Source: Thinopyrum elongatum (Eukaryota > Streptophyta > Magnoliopsida > Poales > Poaceae). From it: 64,000 bases of DNA. A model generated the notes under the pieces. That model was given only the letters and a program-made list of their open reading frames with translations. It was not told the DNA's origin and searched no databases. Below, in pieces: positions 1 to 12,700 of the stretch. The position numbers and the translations under genes were made by a program. Every line of letters starts with the position of its first letter. The stretch's first letter is position 1. The stretch lies in the NCBI GenBank assembly GCA_011799875.1, contig JAAAXO010000130.1, positions 1 through 64,000 of the forward strand, written 5' to 3'.

Positions 1-3000
1 AGTCTCAATGAATCAACCCATTGGCTGTCTTGGTTCAGTTTTGCTGACTTTAATATGTTCAAAGATTCATGATAAGAATGATAAAATTCTTGGGGCCATT
101 AACATATGTTGCCATGTATTCCAAAAGTGAAACGAAGACAAGAGCATTTAATTCCTTATAAGTAGCGAGTAATTCAGACCTACGGACCCACAATTTTTGA
201 AAAGATGCAACAGTTTGCCCATCTTGTAAACAAAACCTCCTAATCCAATTCACTAACATCCCATTCCAAGCTTCAAAAGTCTATTAAAATCAGGAAGTTG
301 AGGTAAAAGGAGCATGTGTTAACTTATCTTCAAACCACCGTGTGAAGCTCTTCCTGTGCGGTTACCACCAACACAAAAGCACATCCCTTCTTGTAATCTC
401 GTTGAGAGGTGCAGCAAGGTCTGATAATCTCTCACAAAACCCTATAGAAACCAGCGAGCCAAGGAAACCCATCACTTGTTGTGACCGTTTTGGGCTTGCG
501 GACCAACTCTCAATAGCTTTCAATCTGGGCTTTATCAACTTCAATCCCTGTGGGAGTAACAACATAGCCAAGAAAAGATACTCGGTCCGGCGTTGCAAAG
601 GTGCCACTTCCCACAAGGTTTACCAAACAAACGTGCATCACGTAGAGCAATAAAAACAACACGTAATGGTTCCAAATTGTTCCTGCCAAAGATCTTGCTA
701 TAATCAATATTCATCAAAGTATAATACCACAAATCGTTCCCAATGAAAGCACGTATAAACTTGTATGTAATCTCATGAAAAGTACTAGGTGCATTAGTAA
801 CCCAAAAGGCTATGACTAAACACTCATATTAACCGAACTAGTTTTAAATGCCGTGTTCCTTCATCTCCCAATTTCATACGAATTGATGGTATCCACTACG
901 CATAATCAACTTGGAGAATATTGTAGAGCCACTCAATTTCATCAAGCATATCATCTAGCCTAGGAATGAGGATGACGATAAGAATAGTAATCATGTATTA
1001 ATGCCTCTACGAATCACACACATAAGCGAACGATACCATCCTTTTTTGGCACTAGGCTATAATAGGACAGCACAAGGACCTAACCTTGTCGAGCAGCTCC
1101 TGTAACTTGACGCATAATCCTTCCTAGTCTCCTCTGGATTGGTACGGTTATGGCGGCACGGTTTGGACAAACGAGAGCACGGGATTGGAATTAAGGTCAT
1201 CTGTATGCATCAATCCCGCGAATAGGTAGGTATTCCGTGGCACGGTTTGGTGGAAAGACGAGTCGGAAACTCGCAAAATGTTAGTGGGGTGGACGCAGAA
1301 GGCCCAAGAGGAAGAGCACGTCATCGAATGAAAATCACGCCTCTGTGCCACACAAAAGCCATAAGCAAAAGAATTGCTGAAATCAGCTCTCAATATCAGA
1401 TTGGTGGCAGTAAGCAGGCACTTTTCAATTAATTTCAGAAGCAACACTAGATGGTTTATATATTAGGTCATTTTGCCTCAAAAATTCTTTGTGCCCACAA
1501 TCTGATTTTCACTCATTTTTCATTCCTTGCTTTGCCTTTACTAGCTCAATCTTAATATCATCTTTCAAAAATAGAACAGGAGGCATAGAAGCCCCAAAGA
1601 ATATATGTTTATCCTTGTTTTCTTATGAACAAGAGTATCCCTGATTGTTTCTACCATGGTGTACAGATTTTTTATATTCAATGCCCATGGTCTTACGCCC
1701 AAGTAAAATATAATGAACAGCTTTGCATGGTTACCACATCAAATCAACATAATCCGCAATGTGAGATACTAAAATGCACATTCGAATAGTACGTGTTCCC
1801 TTAACCCTTGCCGCTATTGTTGAACCATTGGATATAGTAAGGTGTGATGTGGTCTTGTGGTGAGAGATATCTTCTCCACCATCTCCATGCTGCCAAGCTT
1901 AGTTGCAAAGCTTCCCTCCATCTATGAGACGCGAACAGAACGTTCCTCACACCTCCTTTGTATTGACAAATTATGCCTCTTATTTGCTCAGCTTGTGTAC
2001 CTTCACACTCAAAACACGTTGACAACTAAACATTCATACCTATCAGCGTCTTCAGGACCCTGTATTGCGTCTCATCATGATCAGAATCATCTCCACCGTG
2101 TTCTTCATTGTAATAGAGCCAAAGTCCTCCTCCTCATAAAACTAGCGGACTCATACCCCCCATCCCAGTACAATCATACACTCTGATATTGGCATTCTCT
2201 CTCGCCATATGACCTCTTCCCTTACACGACAACAACTAATATCCATGTGTGTGCCCTGTTGATGCCATAGATGGAAGACGAGTCTGGGCAGGCCAGAAGG
2301 TGTACTCTTGGCAGCAGTGGTGGGGTGCTGTGTTTCTTGATCCTCTGTTGGAATTGGCGGCGAAGATGCAGATGGTGCCGCAGTAGGACGTGTGTGGGAG
2401 CGAGGAGGCACTGCGGTGTCAGATGAAGTACGACCTGCAGAAAATTATTAGTTCGCTGCCAATGCCTGTCGACTCCTGCCACTTTTCACGTTCACGCTTT
2501 TCAAGCAAGATGGAAGTAAAACGGATTGATATTTATATACTCCTTATACTCTGAATGGTCTGTACTCTCCTATTTATCCCCCATGAAACGTGACACGCAA
2601 TAGCTTCATTCTCCTCAACAATTAGCACATTATAAATCATGCCAGTTGTATCCTGATAATATTCTTCTACAGAATTTTTTCCTTGTCTTAAGCGCTGCAA
2701 TTTGAAGTAATTCACGTTGATATATGGTGGAACCCAACGAGTACGCATAGCAGTTTTCAAAGCAGCCCCACGTAGCTGGAATAGATATAATCTACAATGT
2801 TCAGACCACCATACAACAACAATGAAAAACTATTGAAACACAAACATCGGGCAATAGCAACAACTTCACGGTGTCCTCGGATCTTAAACTGAAAACGTTG
2901 TTCAGTTCTAACTCCCAATAAGATTATATCAGGAACATATCTACCCATCGAATGGTGGAATATTCAATTTTAATTTAGGAAGATGGTCATGATCTCGTAC

Positions 3001-3488
3001 CTGAAGTGGTGGTGCAGACACCATTGCGATTATTTGCATGGGACGACCTGGTGCTGTGGTTGCACGTAGTTATGATTTTGATCAACTCATCCTCATTAAT
3101 CGCCCGCGTAATATCATCCTCCTCCTCCTCGGCACCAGAGCAGCAGGAGCAGGAGCCAAAGAAGCATCAACAGTAGGTACAGCAGCACCAGAAGTTTGGC
3201 CATCCTCAAGAGGAACGCTTCGCTCGTCCGAACTGATTTGGAAGGGCGCTTGTTGTGTCGTGGCGAGGTGCGACAGGTTGCAGCTGGTGGTGGTTGGGGA
3301 GCGCGTGGGCAATTCATAACTTGTTATCCAGCTTGTCTCGACGCTTCTCCATGCATTCTATCTTCTCCATGGCCCTTCAAATCGTTTAGCACATCTCCCA
3401 CCTGGCCACTCATCATTTGCTGAAATTTATCATGCAACTCCTGTTCGTCATTCTCACCAGTCATCTCGTCGGCTTGTGATCCTGCCAT
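1..3488 (-). pseudogene. CRW/Cereba-like gag-pol remnant, element P (RNase H back to gag start)
   Basis: Read on the minus strand, this begins at a gag start codon at 3488 ([12 protein letters not shown] N-terminus) and runs through gag, the CCHC knuckle region (about 2190-2240), protease, reverse transcriptase and part of RNase H before leaving the window at base 1. The order and wording match the intact copy at 16656-20313. The frame is broken dozens of times, mainly by one-base insertions and deletions in runs of two to four equal bases, so no continuous product can be read. The pattern of indels with few substitutions is what raw long-read error produces, so the biological copy may be far less damaged than it looks. 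Integrase and the 3' LTR must lie to the left of the window. Family identity is certain at the gypsy/CRM level; the subfamily name is an inference. Confidence 0.85.
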
Positions 3489-4608
3489 GGTTAGCAGCAA
3501 TAGAAACACAACAAAATATATCCTACAGACTACTAGAAAGTGGTGTGGTGTGGGTGTGGTGTCACAATCCGTCAACAAATCTCAATTCTTACCAGTTCTT
3601 ACCCACCAGCAGCAGTGGCGATCGGCAACCTTGTAGTCAAAACTCTCAGAGCTGGACAGAGCGATGCCAGGTGGTGTCAAACGCAACGCATGTAGATGTA
3701 TGTGGAGCGGGGAAGGCTTGATATGGTAGCAAAAAGGGTCATGCAATAATCAATTCAGAGATGCAATGTTGAATAACTCTCAACGACGATCTGTGCTGGT
3801 TCCTAGGCTAGACCGTGCTAGAGACGCGAGCTAGAACACTAACAAAAATCACGGCTGCAGCCCACGTAAACAAGGAGGGAGCACACTCTGAATTTTTTTT
3901 TTTTTCACTTTTTTTTTTCCTCTTTTTTCTTTTTTTTGGCTCCGCAACAATTTTTTTTTTCGAAAAAGTCTACAATGTCTAAAACAAGCCTAGCCAAATT
4001 TTTTTTTTCTTGTCAGACTGGGTGCACGAACTGGAACTATTTTTCTTCTCGGGTAGCACAAAAATTGGGAATCCGACTTGTTCACGACTCGTAGTATCGC
4101 TGATCTGGACTCTAAAATAAGGAATAATACGGACTCGGACTAGGACTGGTGGCGGAGATGAATCTGGTGGAACTCGGACTGTGATAGGTATATGACGGTA
4201 GTAATATGGGGCTCGGATTTGGTGGTGGTATATGGACTCGGATGGTGGTGGTATATGGACTCGGATCGGTGGTGGTATATGGACTCAGAGAAATACAGAT
4301 AAGCTGTGTGTGGTCTACGTAGGGGTGATGATGATGGTGGGCGGGGCGGCGTGACAACTTGTGAACAGAACTCGAAACTCTAAAGACTAGACGCTAAGAC
4401 CAGCAACTTGACACGACGATGCAACCGCAAATTCAACAAAGCAAAACCCTAAAAAGATTATGCAAAGCTCAGATTGGTTCGATATGATGAAACTAACCCT
4501 AAATTTTTTTTTTGGCTTTTTCCTGGACTGTAGGTATGAAGAACAGACTCGATCTAAACTACGAAAAACTGTAAATCTACACCGAGCACCTGGGAATCTG
4601 ATACCACT
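3489..4608 (-). other. 5' untranslated leader of element P with primer site
   Basis: This stretch lies between the gag start and the 5' LTR of the minus element. It contains the poly-T/poly-A tracts (about 3893-4006), the 24-bp CCATATACCACCACC-type repeats (about 4190-4310) and, next to the LTR, the complement of the tRNA primer site TGGTATCAG (about 4597-4606). No protein is supported; the short open frames here recur in every copy of the leader and are not conserved as coding sequence. Confidence 0.8.
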
Positions 4609-5499
4609 TGATAGAGGGGGTGGTCCCCGATCTTTCGATGAGTATGTACTATCGTTGGGTGGAGAAGACTTTGACGATCCGACTACGAAACGTGCAGGAC
4701 GTGCGCCTTAGCAATCGCTAAACCAACTCCTGAGGTACTGACGAGCTGGAGGCACGATCAACCTACCACGAGAGGTCTATTTCCTGCAAGCAAATCGAAG
4801 AACAAGCAAGAATTGATAATGCCAATCTGGATATATTGCGAATATAGATGAAGTTATTGATCAAGGTGGGGATCGAACGTCTTGGTCTTGTCGTTGACAC
4901 AAACGAAGTACGACGAGTTGCAGATGGCAACTTTTAACTAAACAAAACCCAAGTCTAAACGGTGCCCTAAGGGCTGTATATATGGGAGGAAGAGGGGTGA
5001 ATTTCGTGGCCCTTGAAGAGGAGGGTCCGAAACCAACCCTATCTCTTGTTTTCCCCACACATACGGACTCTAAAAAGCCTATACTCAAGTATTTCGAATT
5101 ACATGGGCCTGGCCCAATATAGGTGACAGCACCTTATAGCTTGGAAAAATTTATGAAGTGAGCAATCTGTATATTTCGTCCAAGGCTTCCTGCACTCTTG
5201 GTGGCTTCAAGTCCTGAAATCATCACTTTGTAACTCCGTTCTTGTTCCCCTTGCGCATGCCATCATCTCCATGCTGAACTGCTCCAAGGTTCCATCTTTT
5301 CTTGTCCAAGCTAGCCCTTCATTTGTAGCAAACAAATGTATCCAATTTAGGCAGCATCATATTCTCATGAACATTGAATCATTACCAAGAAACGAAAGTA
5401 CCTGATAATTTAATTGGCGTGCGCGAGCTCTGTAATTGGTCCACTATGTATAGCAGCTGGGGACTGTGGGTGTAACAATGGTATTGATGTCCCTCATCA
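4609..5499 (-). repeat. 5' LTR of element P (CRW type)
   Basis: The LTR begins TGATAGAGG (complement of the LTR 3' end) directly beside the primer site and ends CCTCATCA. It is 891 bp against 922 bp in clean copies, the shortfall being scattered indels. The flanking 5 bp to the right are GGTAG in satellite sequence; the partner duplication would be left of the window. Confidence 0.85.
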
Positions 5500-5643
5500 G
5501 GTAGACCACGTAAACATGAATTCTTCGGTTACAATGCAACAAAGACCTCCTGCCTTCTCGTGACTGACCTTTAGTCTTTCTGAGTTTTGTAAATGAAGGA
5601 TGGCGCATGTTTTATATTTATTGTTCATATATCAGTCCGTAGG
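5500..5643 (-). repeat. Fragment of the ~550-bp centromeric satellite
   Basis: These 144 bp match, in reverse complement, the part of the satellite monomer running from the CGGACTGATATATGG segment to the ACATGGTCTACC segment (compare about 24570-24700). It is caught between two head-to-head CRW 5' LTRs and shows the same indel noise as its surroundings. It shows that P and B both sit in the satellite. Confidence 0.8.
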
Positions 5644-6543
5644 TGATGAGGACATCAATACCATTGTTACACCCACACCCCTGCTGCTATACATACTGTA
5701 CATTACTAGAGCTCGCCCACGCCAATTAATATCAGGTACTTTCGTTTCTTGGTAATGATTCTAATGTTCATGAGATATGATGCTGCCCTAATATTGATAC
5801 ATTTGTTTTGCTTACAAATGAGGGCCTAGCTTGGACAAAGAAGAGGAACCTTGGGGCAATTCAAGCATGGAGATATGGCATGCGCAAGGGGAACAAGAAC
5901 GGAGTAAAGTGATGATTTCAGGCCTTTGAAGCCACCATAAGGATTGCAGGAAGCCTTGGACGAAATATACAAGATGCCACTTCATAATTCGTCCAAGGCT
6001 ATTATAGGTGCTGCGTCACCTTATTATTGGCCAGGCCCATGTAATTTCGAAATACTTGAGTATAGGCTATTTTAGAGTCCGTATGTGTGGGAAACAAGAG
6101 TAGGGTTGGTTTCGGACCCCTCCTTCAAGGGCCCACGAAATCCCACCCCCTCTCCTCCATATATACAGCCCTTAGGGCACCGTTTTAGACTTGGTTTGTT
6201 TAGATTAAAAAGTTCACCATAGCCTGCAACTTCGCGTACTTCGTTTGTGTTCAACGACCAGACCAAGACGTCACAGAACCCCACCTCGATCAATAAAGCT
6301 TTCATCTTATATTCGCATATCCAGATTGCAAATCTTAGTTTCTTGCTTGTTCTTGTTTGCTTGCAGGAGAGGAGACCCTCGGGGTCTAGTTTGTTGTGCT
6401 CCGGCGTGGTCAATAACCTCTCGGAGTTGGTTTAGCGATTGTCAGTGCTCGACGTCCTCCACGTTCGTAGTCGGATCGTCAAAGTCTACTCCACCAAAAA
6501 CATAGATTCATCTCATCAAAGATCGGGACACCTCGCTCTATCA
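5644..6543 (+). repeat. 5' LTR of element B (CRW type)
   Basis: It starts TGATGAGGACATC and ends CTCTATCA, followed at 6546 by the primer site TGGTATCAGATTCC. Its 900-bp length reflects small deletions. Left flank is GTAGG in the satellite fragment. No matching right-hand copy of GTAGG after a CRW LTR is found in the window. Confidence 0.87.
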
Positions 6544-7638
6544 AGTGGTATCAGATTCCCCAGGTTGCTCGGTGAGATTTACGATTTTTCGTAGTTTAGA
6601 TCGAGTCTGTTCTTCATACCTACGTCCAGGAAAAAGCCAAAAACAATTAGGGTTAGTTCATCAATCCGAACCAATCTGAGCCTTTGCATATCTTTTTTAG
6701 GGTTTTTGCTTTATTGAATTTTGCGGTTGCATCGTCGTGTCAAGTTGTGGTCTTAGCGTCTAGTTCTTTAAGTTTCGAGTTCTGTTCACAATTTGTCACG
6801 CCGCCGCCGCACCATCATCATCGCCCTACCATATACCACCACAGCTTATCTGCTATTTCTCTGAAGTCCATATACCACCACCATCCGATTCCATATACCA
6901 CCAACCAATCCGAGCCCACATATATTACCGTCGATATACCATCACACGTCCGAGTTCCACCAATTCATCTCTGCCACCAGTCCTAGTTCGAGTCCAGTAT
7001 TTATTCCTTTATTTTAGAGTTCCAGATACGCGATACTACGAGTCGTGAACGTCTGATTCCCCAATTTTCGTGCTACCCCCCGCAGAAGAAAAATAGTTCA
7101 GTTTCAAAAAAAAAAACTGTCTGGAAAATTCTGGCTAGGCAGTTTTTAGACCATTTGTAGACTTTTTTCGGAAAAAAATTGTTGCGAGCAAAAAAAAAAG
7201 AGAGGAAAAAAAAAGTGCAAAAAAAGAAAAAATTCAGAGTGTGCTCCTCCCTTTTTACGTGCAGTGCCGTGATTTTTGTTAGTGTTCTAGGCTCGGCGTC
7301 TTAGCACGATCTAGCCTAGGAACCAGCACAGTACCGTCGTTGAGAGTTTATTCAACATTGCCTATCTGAATTGATTATTGCTGACCCTTTTGCTACCGTA
7401 TCATAAGCTCTTCCCAGCTCCACATACATCTACATCGTGCGTGTGACACCACTGGCAATCGCTCCTGTCCAAGCTCTCTGAGTTTTGACTACAAAGGTTG
7501 CCGATCACCACCTGCTTCTGGTAAGAACTGGTAAGAATTTGGATTGCTTGACTGATTTGTTGACACCACCACCACACCACCACCACTTTCTAGTAGTCTG
7601 TAGGATCATATTCTTGTGTGTTTCTATTGCTGCTAACC
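6544..7638 (+). other. 5' untranslated leader of element B
   Basis: The leader carries the primer site (6546-6559), the 24-bp CCATATACCACCACC-type repeats (about 6860-6960), A-rich tracts (about 7105-7235) and a GGTAAGAACTGGTAAG segment about 120 bp upstream of the gag start. It corresponds to the clean leader at 41088-42199. Confidence 0.8.
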
Positions 7639-8871
7639 ATGGCAGGATCACAGCCGACGAGATTGACTGGAGAAACATGACGAACAAGGAGTTGTCATGA
7701 TAATTTCAGCAAATGATGAGTGGCCAGGTGGGAATGTGCTAACAATTTGAAGAGGCCATGGGAAGATAGATGGCATGGAGAAGTGCGTCGAGACAAAGCT
7801 GGATAACAAGTTTAATGAATTCTACACCGTCTTCCCCACCCACCACCGGCTGCCACCTGTCGCACCCTGCACGACAACAACAACGCCCCCTTCCAATCAG
7901 TTCGGCGAGCGAAGCGTGTTCCTCTTGAGGATGGCCAAACTTCTTTGCTCTGTACCTACTGTTGATGCTTCTTTGGGCTCCTGCTCCTGCTGCTGCTGGT
8001 GCCGAGAGGAGGATGATTACACGTGCGCGTTAGAGATGAGGTTGAATCAAATCATACTACGTGCCACCACCAGCACCAGGTTCGTCCACAATGCAATAAT
8101 CGCAATGGTATGCCTGCACCACCACTTCAGGGTACAAGATCATGACCATCTTCCTAAATTAAAAATTGAATATTCCACCATTCGAGGGTAATATGTTCGT
8201 GATATACTATCTTACTGGAGTTAGAAACTGAACACGTTTTACATGTTTACAATATCCCGAGGAACGCGTGTTGCTGCTGCTGTTGGTGCTTTCACTAGTT
8301 TTGCATGTGTATGGTGGTCTGAACATTGTAGATTATATCCTTTCCACTACGTGGGCTGCTTTGAAACCTGCTATGGCGTACTCGTGGTTCCACCATATTA
8401 TCAACGTGAATTACTTCAAAATTGGCCGCTAAGACAAGGAAAAAATTCTGTAGAAGAATATTATCAGGACTTACAAACTGGCATGATTAGATGTGTATTG
8501 TTTGAGGATATGAAGCTATCTTGCACGTTTCATGGGTGGATTAAATAGGAGATTCAGACCATTCTAGAGTAAAGAGTATAATATATCACTCGTTTTTCCA
8601 TCTTGCTTGTAAGCTGAACGTGAAGTGCAGGATCGACAGGCATTGGCGCGAACTAATTTTTCTGCAGGTCGATCTTCATCATGGACACCGCGTGCCTCCT
8701 CTACTCCCACACTTCCTACTGCGGCACCACTGACTTCAGCCCGCCAATTCCACCGGTACAGAAAACAGCACCACAACACCACCATCTGCCAAATTACACC
8801 TTCTGGGCCTGCCCGAGCTCTCTTCATCTATGGCTCACAGGCACACACATGATATTATTTTTTTCGTCTTG
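7639..8871 (+). pseudogene. gag: Truncated, frame-broken CRW gag of element B
   Basis: The start codon at 7639 gives the MAGSQ/T-type N-terminus seen in the clean gag copies at 16656 and 42200. Gag would form the particle that packages the element's RNA. The recognisable order is: N-terminal helical part, Pro-rich linker, the VWWSEHCRL capsid core (about 8305), the linker [15 protein letters not shown] and the start of the CCHC knuckle. Many one-base indels break the frame. The copy stops at 8871 inside the codons of the knuckle, where a minus-strand CRW LTR begins. The continuation of this gag is not found on the other side of that element (16552), so the junction is not a simple insertion. 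Confidence 0.82.
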
Positions 8872-9779
8872 TGATAGAGGCGAAGGGTGTCCCATCTTAT
8901 CGATGAGATGATGCTATCGTTTTTGGTTGGGTAGTACTTTGAACGATCCACTACGAACGTGCGAGGACGTCGCGCCTTAGCAATCGCTAAACCAACTCCG
9001 AGAGGTTATTGACCACGCCGGAGCACAATCACCTGACCACGAGGTCTATCTCCTGCAAGCAAACGAAGAACAGCACGAAACTAAGATTTGCAATCTGGAT
9101 ATTCGAATATAAGATGAAAGCTTTATTAATCAAGGTGGGGTTCTGTGCGTTCTTGGTCTGGTCGTTGAACACAAACGAAGTACGCGAAGTTGCAGCTATG
9201 GCCGAACTTTAATCTAAACGAAACCCAAGTCTAAACGGTGCCCTAAGGGCTGTATATATGGAGAAGAGAGGGGATTTCGTGGCCCTTGAAGGAGGGGTCC
9301 GAAACCAACCCTCTCTCTTGTTTTCCCCACACATACGGACTCTAAAAAAACAGCCTATACTCAAGTATTTCGAAATTACAATGGGCCTGGCCCTAATATA
9401 GTGTACGCAGCACCTAATAGCCTCTGTACGAAATTTATGAGTGACACTCTTGTATATTTCGTCCAAGGCTTCCTGCACTCATTATGGTGGCTTCAAAGTC
9501 CTGAAATCATCACTGTAACTCGTCTTGTTCCCCTTGTGCATCCATCTCTCCATGTCTTGAACTTGCTCCAGGTTCCTCTTTCTTGTCCACTAGGCCCTTC
9601 TTTGTAAGCAAAACAAATGTCATCCAATTTAGGCAGCATCATATTCTCATGAACTTTAGAATCATTACCAAGAAACGAAGTACCTGTATTTTAATTGCGT
9701 GGCGCGAGCTCTAGTAATTGGTCCAGTATGTATAGAAGCAGGGGGGTGTGGTGTAACTGAATAATTGATGTCCTCATCA
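8872..9779 (-). repeat. 3' LTR of element A
   Basis: It begins TGATAGAGGCG and ends CCTCATCA, immediately followed by TCCTCCCCTTCTTG, the complement of the polypurine tract. The LTR is about 908 bp because of small indels. On its minus strand the first third would encode the tail of the polyprotein. Confidence 0.85.
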
Positions 9780-12700
9780 TCCTCCCCTTCTTGAATGAAG
9801 TCTCCTCGACGAAGCTCATCTTCCTCACCCAAACTAAGTTTCAGACCTGCAATGTTAAAAGTGGGACTAACCCAAAATCCTCAGGCACTCAAGTTTATAT
9901 GCATTTATCATTTATTTTCTCTACACCTTAAAGGACCATCAGCACGTGCATTAGCTTTGATTTGCGCAAATCAGGAAATCTATCCTTACGCAAATGTAAC
10001 CAAACAAATCTCCAGGTCAACACAACCAGTTTTCTACCTTCTATCCCAGCAAGTTTTATATTTAGCATTCATACGCTCATGTTCTCCTTAGTTAACTCAT
10101 GCATTTTAAGTCAATTCAGCACGTTGTTTTGCATCAATTACCTTCTCCGAAGATGGAAGAGGCAACAATCAATTGGTGCACAGGAAGGAACCATACACAA
10201 TTTTCAAAAGGACACATCTTAGATGAATGCAATGAACATTATAAGCAATTCAATATGAGCAAGCATTCTTCCCACATTTTCTTGTATTTCTTCAAAACAG
10301 CCCTAAGCATAGTAACAATGTTCTATTGACTACTTCAGTTTGTCCATCATTTGGGGGTGACATGTAGTACTAAAAAGCGTTTAGTCCCCAACTTTAGCCC
10401 ATAAACAATCTCCAAAGTGGCTAAGAAATTTAGTATCACGATCTGAACATAGTATTTGGCACACCATCTGCAACGTATAATTTCAATTTCACGAAAGAAC
10501 CAAATCAGCACATTAACACGCATCATCACTTTTATGACATTGTATAAAAGTGTGCCATTTTCGAGAACCTATCCACGAAACAAATATGCTCCTCCCTCCC
10601 CTTCTTTTGTTCGAGGTAAACCTAAAACACAGTCCATAGATATATCCTCCCAAGGAACACTAGGTACAGGCAAAGGCATATATAACCATGAGGATTTGAG
10701 TCGTGACTTAGCTTTTTGTACATGTAGTGCAGCGAGCACAAAACGCTCAACTCCCCGTCTCATCTTTGGCCAAAAGAAATGTGTAGCAAGTATATCCTTC
10801 CGTCTTCCTCACGCCAAAGTGTCCCATTAATCCTCCTCCATGCGCCTCCTGCAACACAAAAGACAACGGAGCCTAGCTGGAATGCATAGCTTGTTAGCAC
10901 GAAACACAAATCCATCGTTAACGACGAACTTGTTCCATGTTCTCCCTTCCTTACATTCTGCAATACATCTTTAAATTCAGCATCATGCACATATTGATCT
11001 TTGATGGTCTCCAAACAATATTTTAAAGTCAGTTGTGAAAGCATAGTATAACGAACCGAAGACTGCATCGCAACTAACATTTTCTTTACCTTCTTGTGTT
11101 TAATGACATAAGGGAAGAGTCATAAATTCAACCCATTTAGCATGTCTACGGTTCAGTTTTGCTTGACTTTTATGTGTTCAAGATTCATGATCAGAATGTA
11201 TAACAAATTCTTTGGGCCAATAATGTTTGCCATGTTTCTAAGGTCCGAACAGAGCATATAATTCTTTACATAAGTAGAAAGTTCAGACTAGGCCCACTCA
11301 ATTTTTCAGAAAGTATGCAACAGTTTTGCCATCTTGTAATAAAACATCTCTAACTCCAATTCCCTAGCATCACATTCAAGCTCAAAATCTTATTAAATCA
11401 GAAGTTGGAGTAAAGGAGCATGTGTCAACCTTATCTTTCACATACCTGAAGGCTTCTTCCTGTAGGTACCCCAAACAAAAGGCACATCTTTCTTTGTAAG
11501 CTCATTGAGAGGTGCATGCAATGGTGCTGAAATCTCCTCACAAACGCCTATAGAAACCCGCAGTCCAAGAAACTCTCACTTGAGTGAACCGTTTTGGGCT
11601 GTGGCACTCTCAATAGCTTCAATCTTGGCTTTAATCAACTTCATTCCCTGTGAGTCAACAACATAGCCAAGAAAAGATACTCGGTCGGTGCAAAGAGGTG
11701 CACTCCCAAGGTTCCACACAACGTGCATCACGTAAAGCAATAAAACAACACGTAATGTTCCAAATGTTCCTCCAAAAAGTCTGCTATAACATCAGTATCA
11801 TTCAAAATAGACTAACCACAAATCGTCCAATGAAAGCACGTAAAACTTCGTTCATTAATCTCATGAAAGTTACTAGGGCATTAGTTAACCCAAAGGCATG
11901 ACTAACCACTCATATAACCCAACTTTGTTTTAAATGTGTTTTCCATTCATCCCCCATTTCATAATCGATTTGATGGTATCCACTACGCAAATCAACTTTG
12001 GAGAATATGTAGAGGCCACTCAATTCATCAAGCATTCATCTAGTCTAGGATAGGATGACGATAACGAATAGTATAATTATTAATGCCTCTACAATCAACA
12101 CACATACGCGATGTACCCTCCTTTTTTCGGCACTAGAATAATAGGAAAAACGCACAAGGACTAACGGATTCGCGTATAAACCTTTGTCGAGCACTCCTGT
12201 ACTTGACGCATACCCTTCCTCCTCTGATTGGTACGGTATGGGCACGGTTTGGCCAACGAAGCACCGGAATATAAGTGTCAATCTGAGCTCAATCTCACCC
12301 GCAATAGGTGGTAATCCCGTGGCACGTCTTGTGGAAAGACGTCAGCGAACTCCTGCAAAATGTTAGTGACCGCAGGAGCAAAGAGAAGGCTAGTCCTCAA
12401 TGAAAATAACGCTCTTTGCACACAAAGCATAGCAAACAGAATTGCTGAAATCTAGATCATCAATATCAGATTTGGTGGCAAGTAACATGCCTTTTCATTA
12501 ATTTCAGAAGCAACACTAGATGGTTTATTATTAGGCTTCATTTGTGCTCAAATTCTTGCCACAATCTGATTTTCACTCTTATTTTTCTCCTGTTTTGCTT
12601 TACTACTCTATTAATATCATCTTTCAAAATAGAACAGGAGTCATAGGAAGCAAGTAATATGTTTATCCTTATGAAGCAGAGTATACTGATTGTTTCTACC

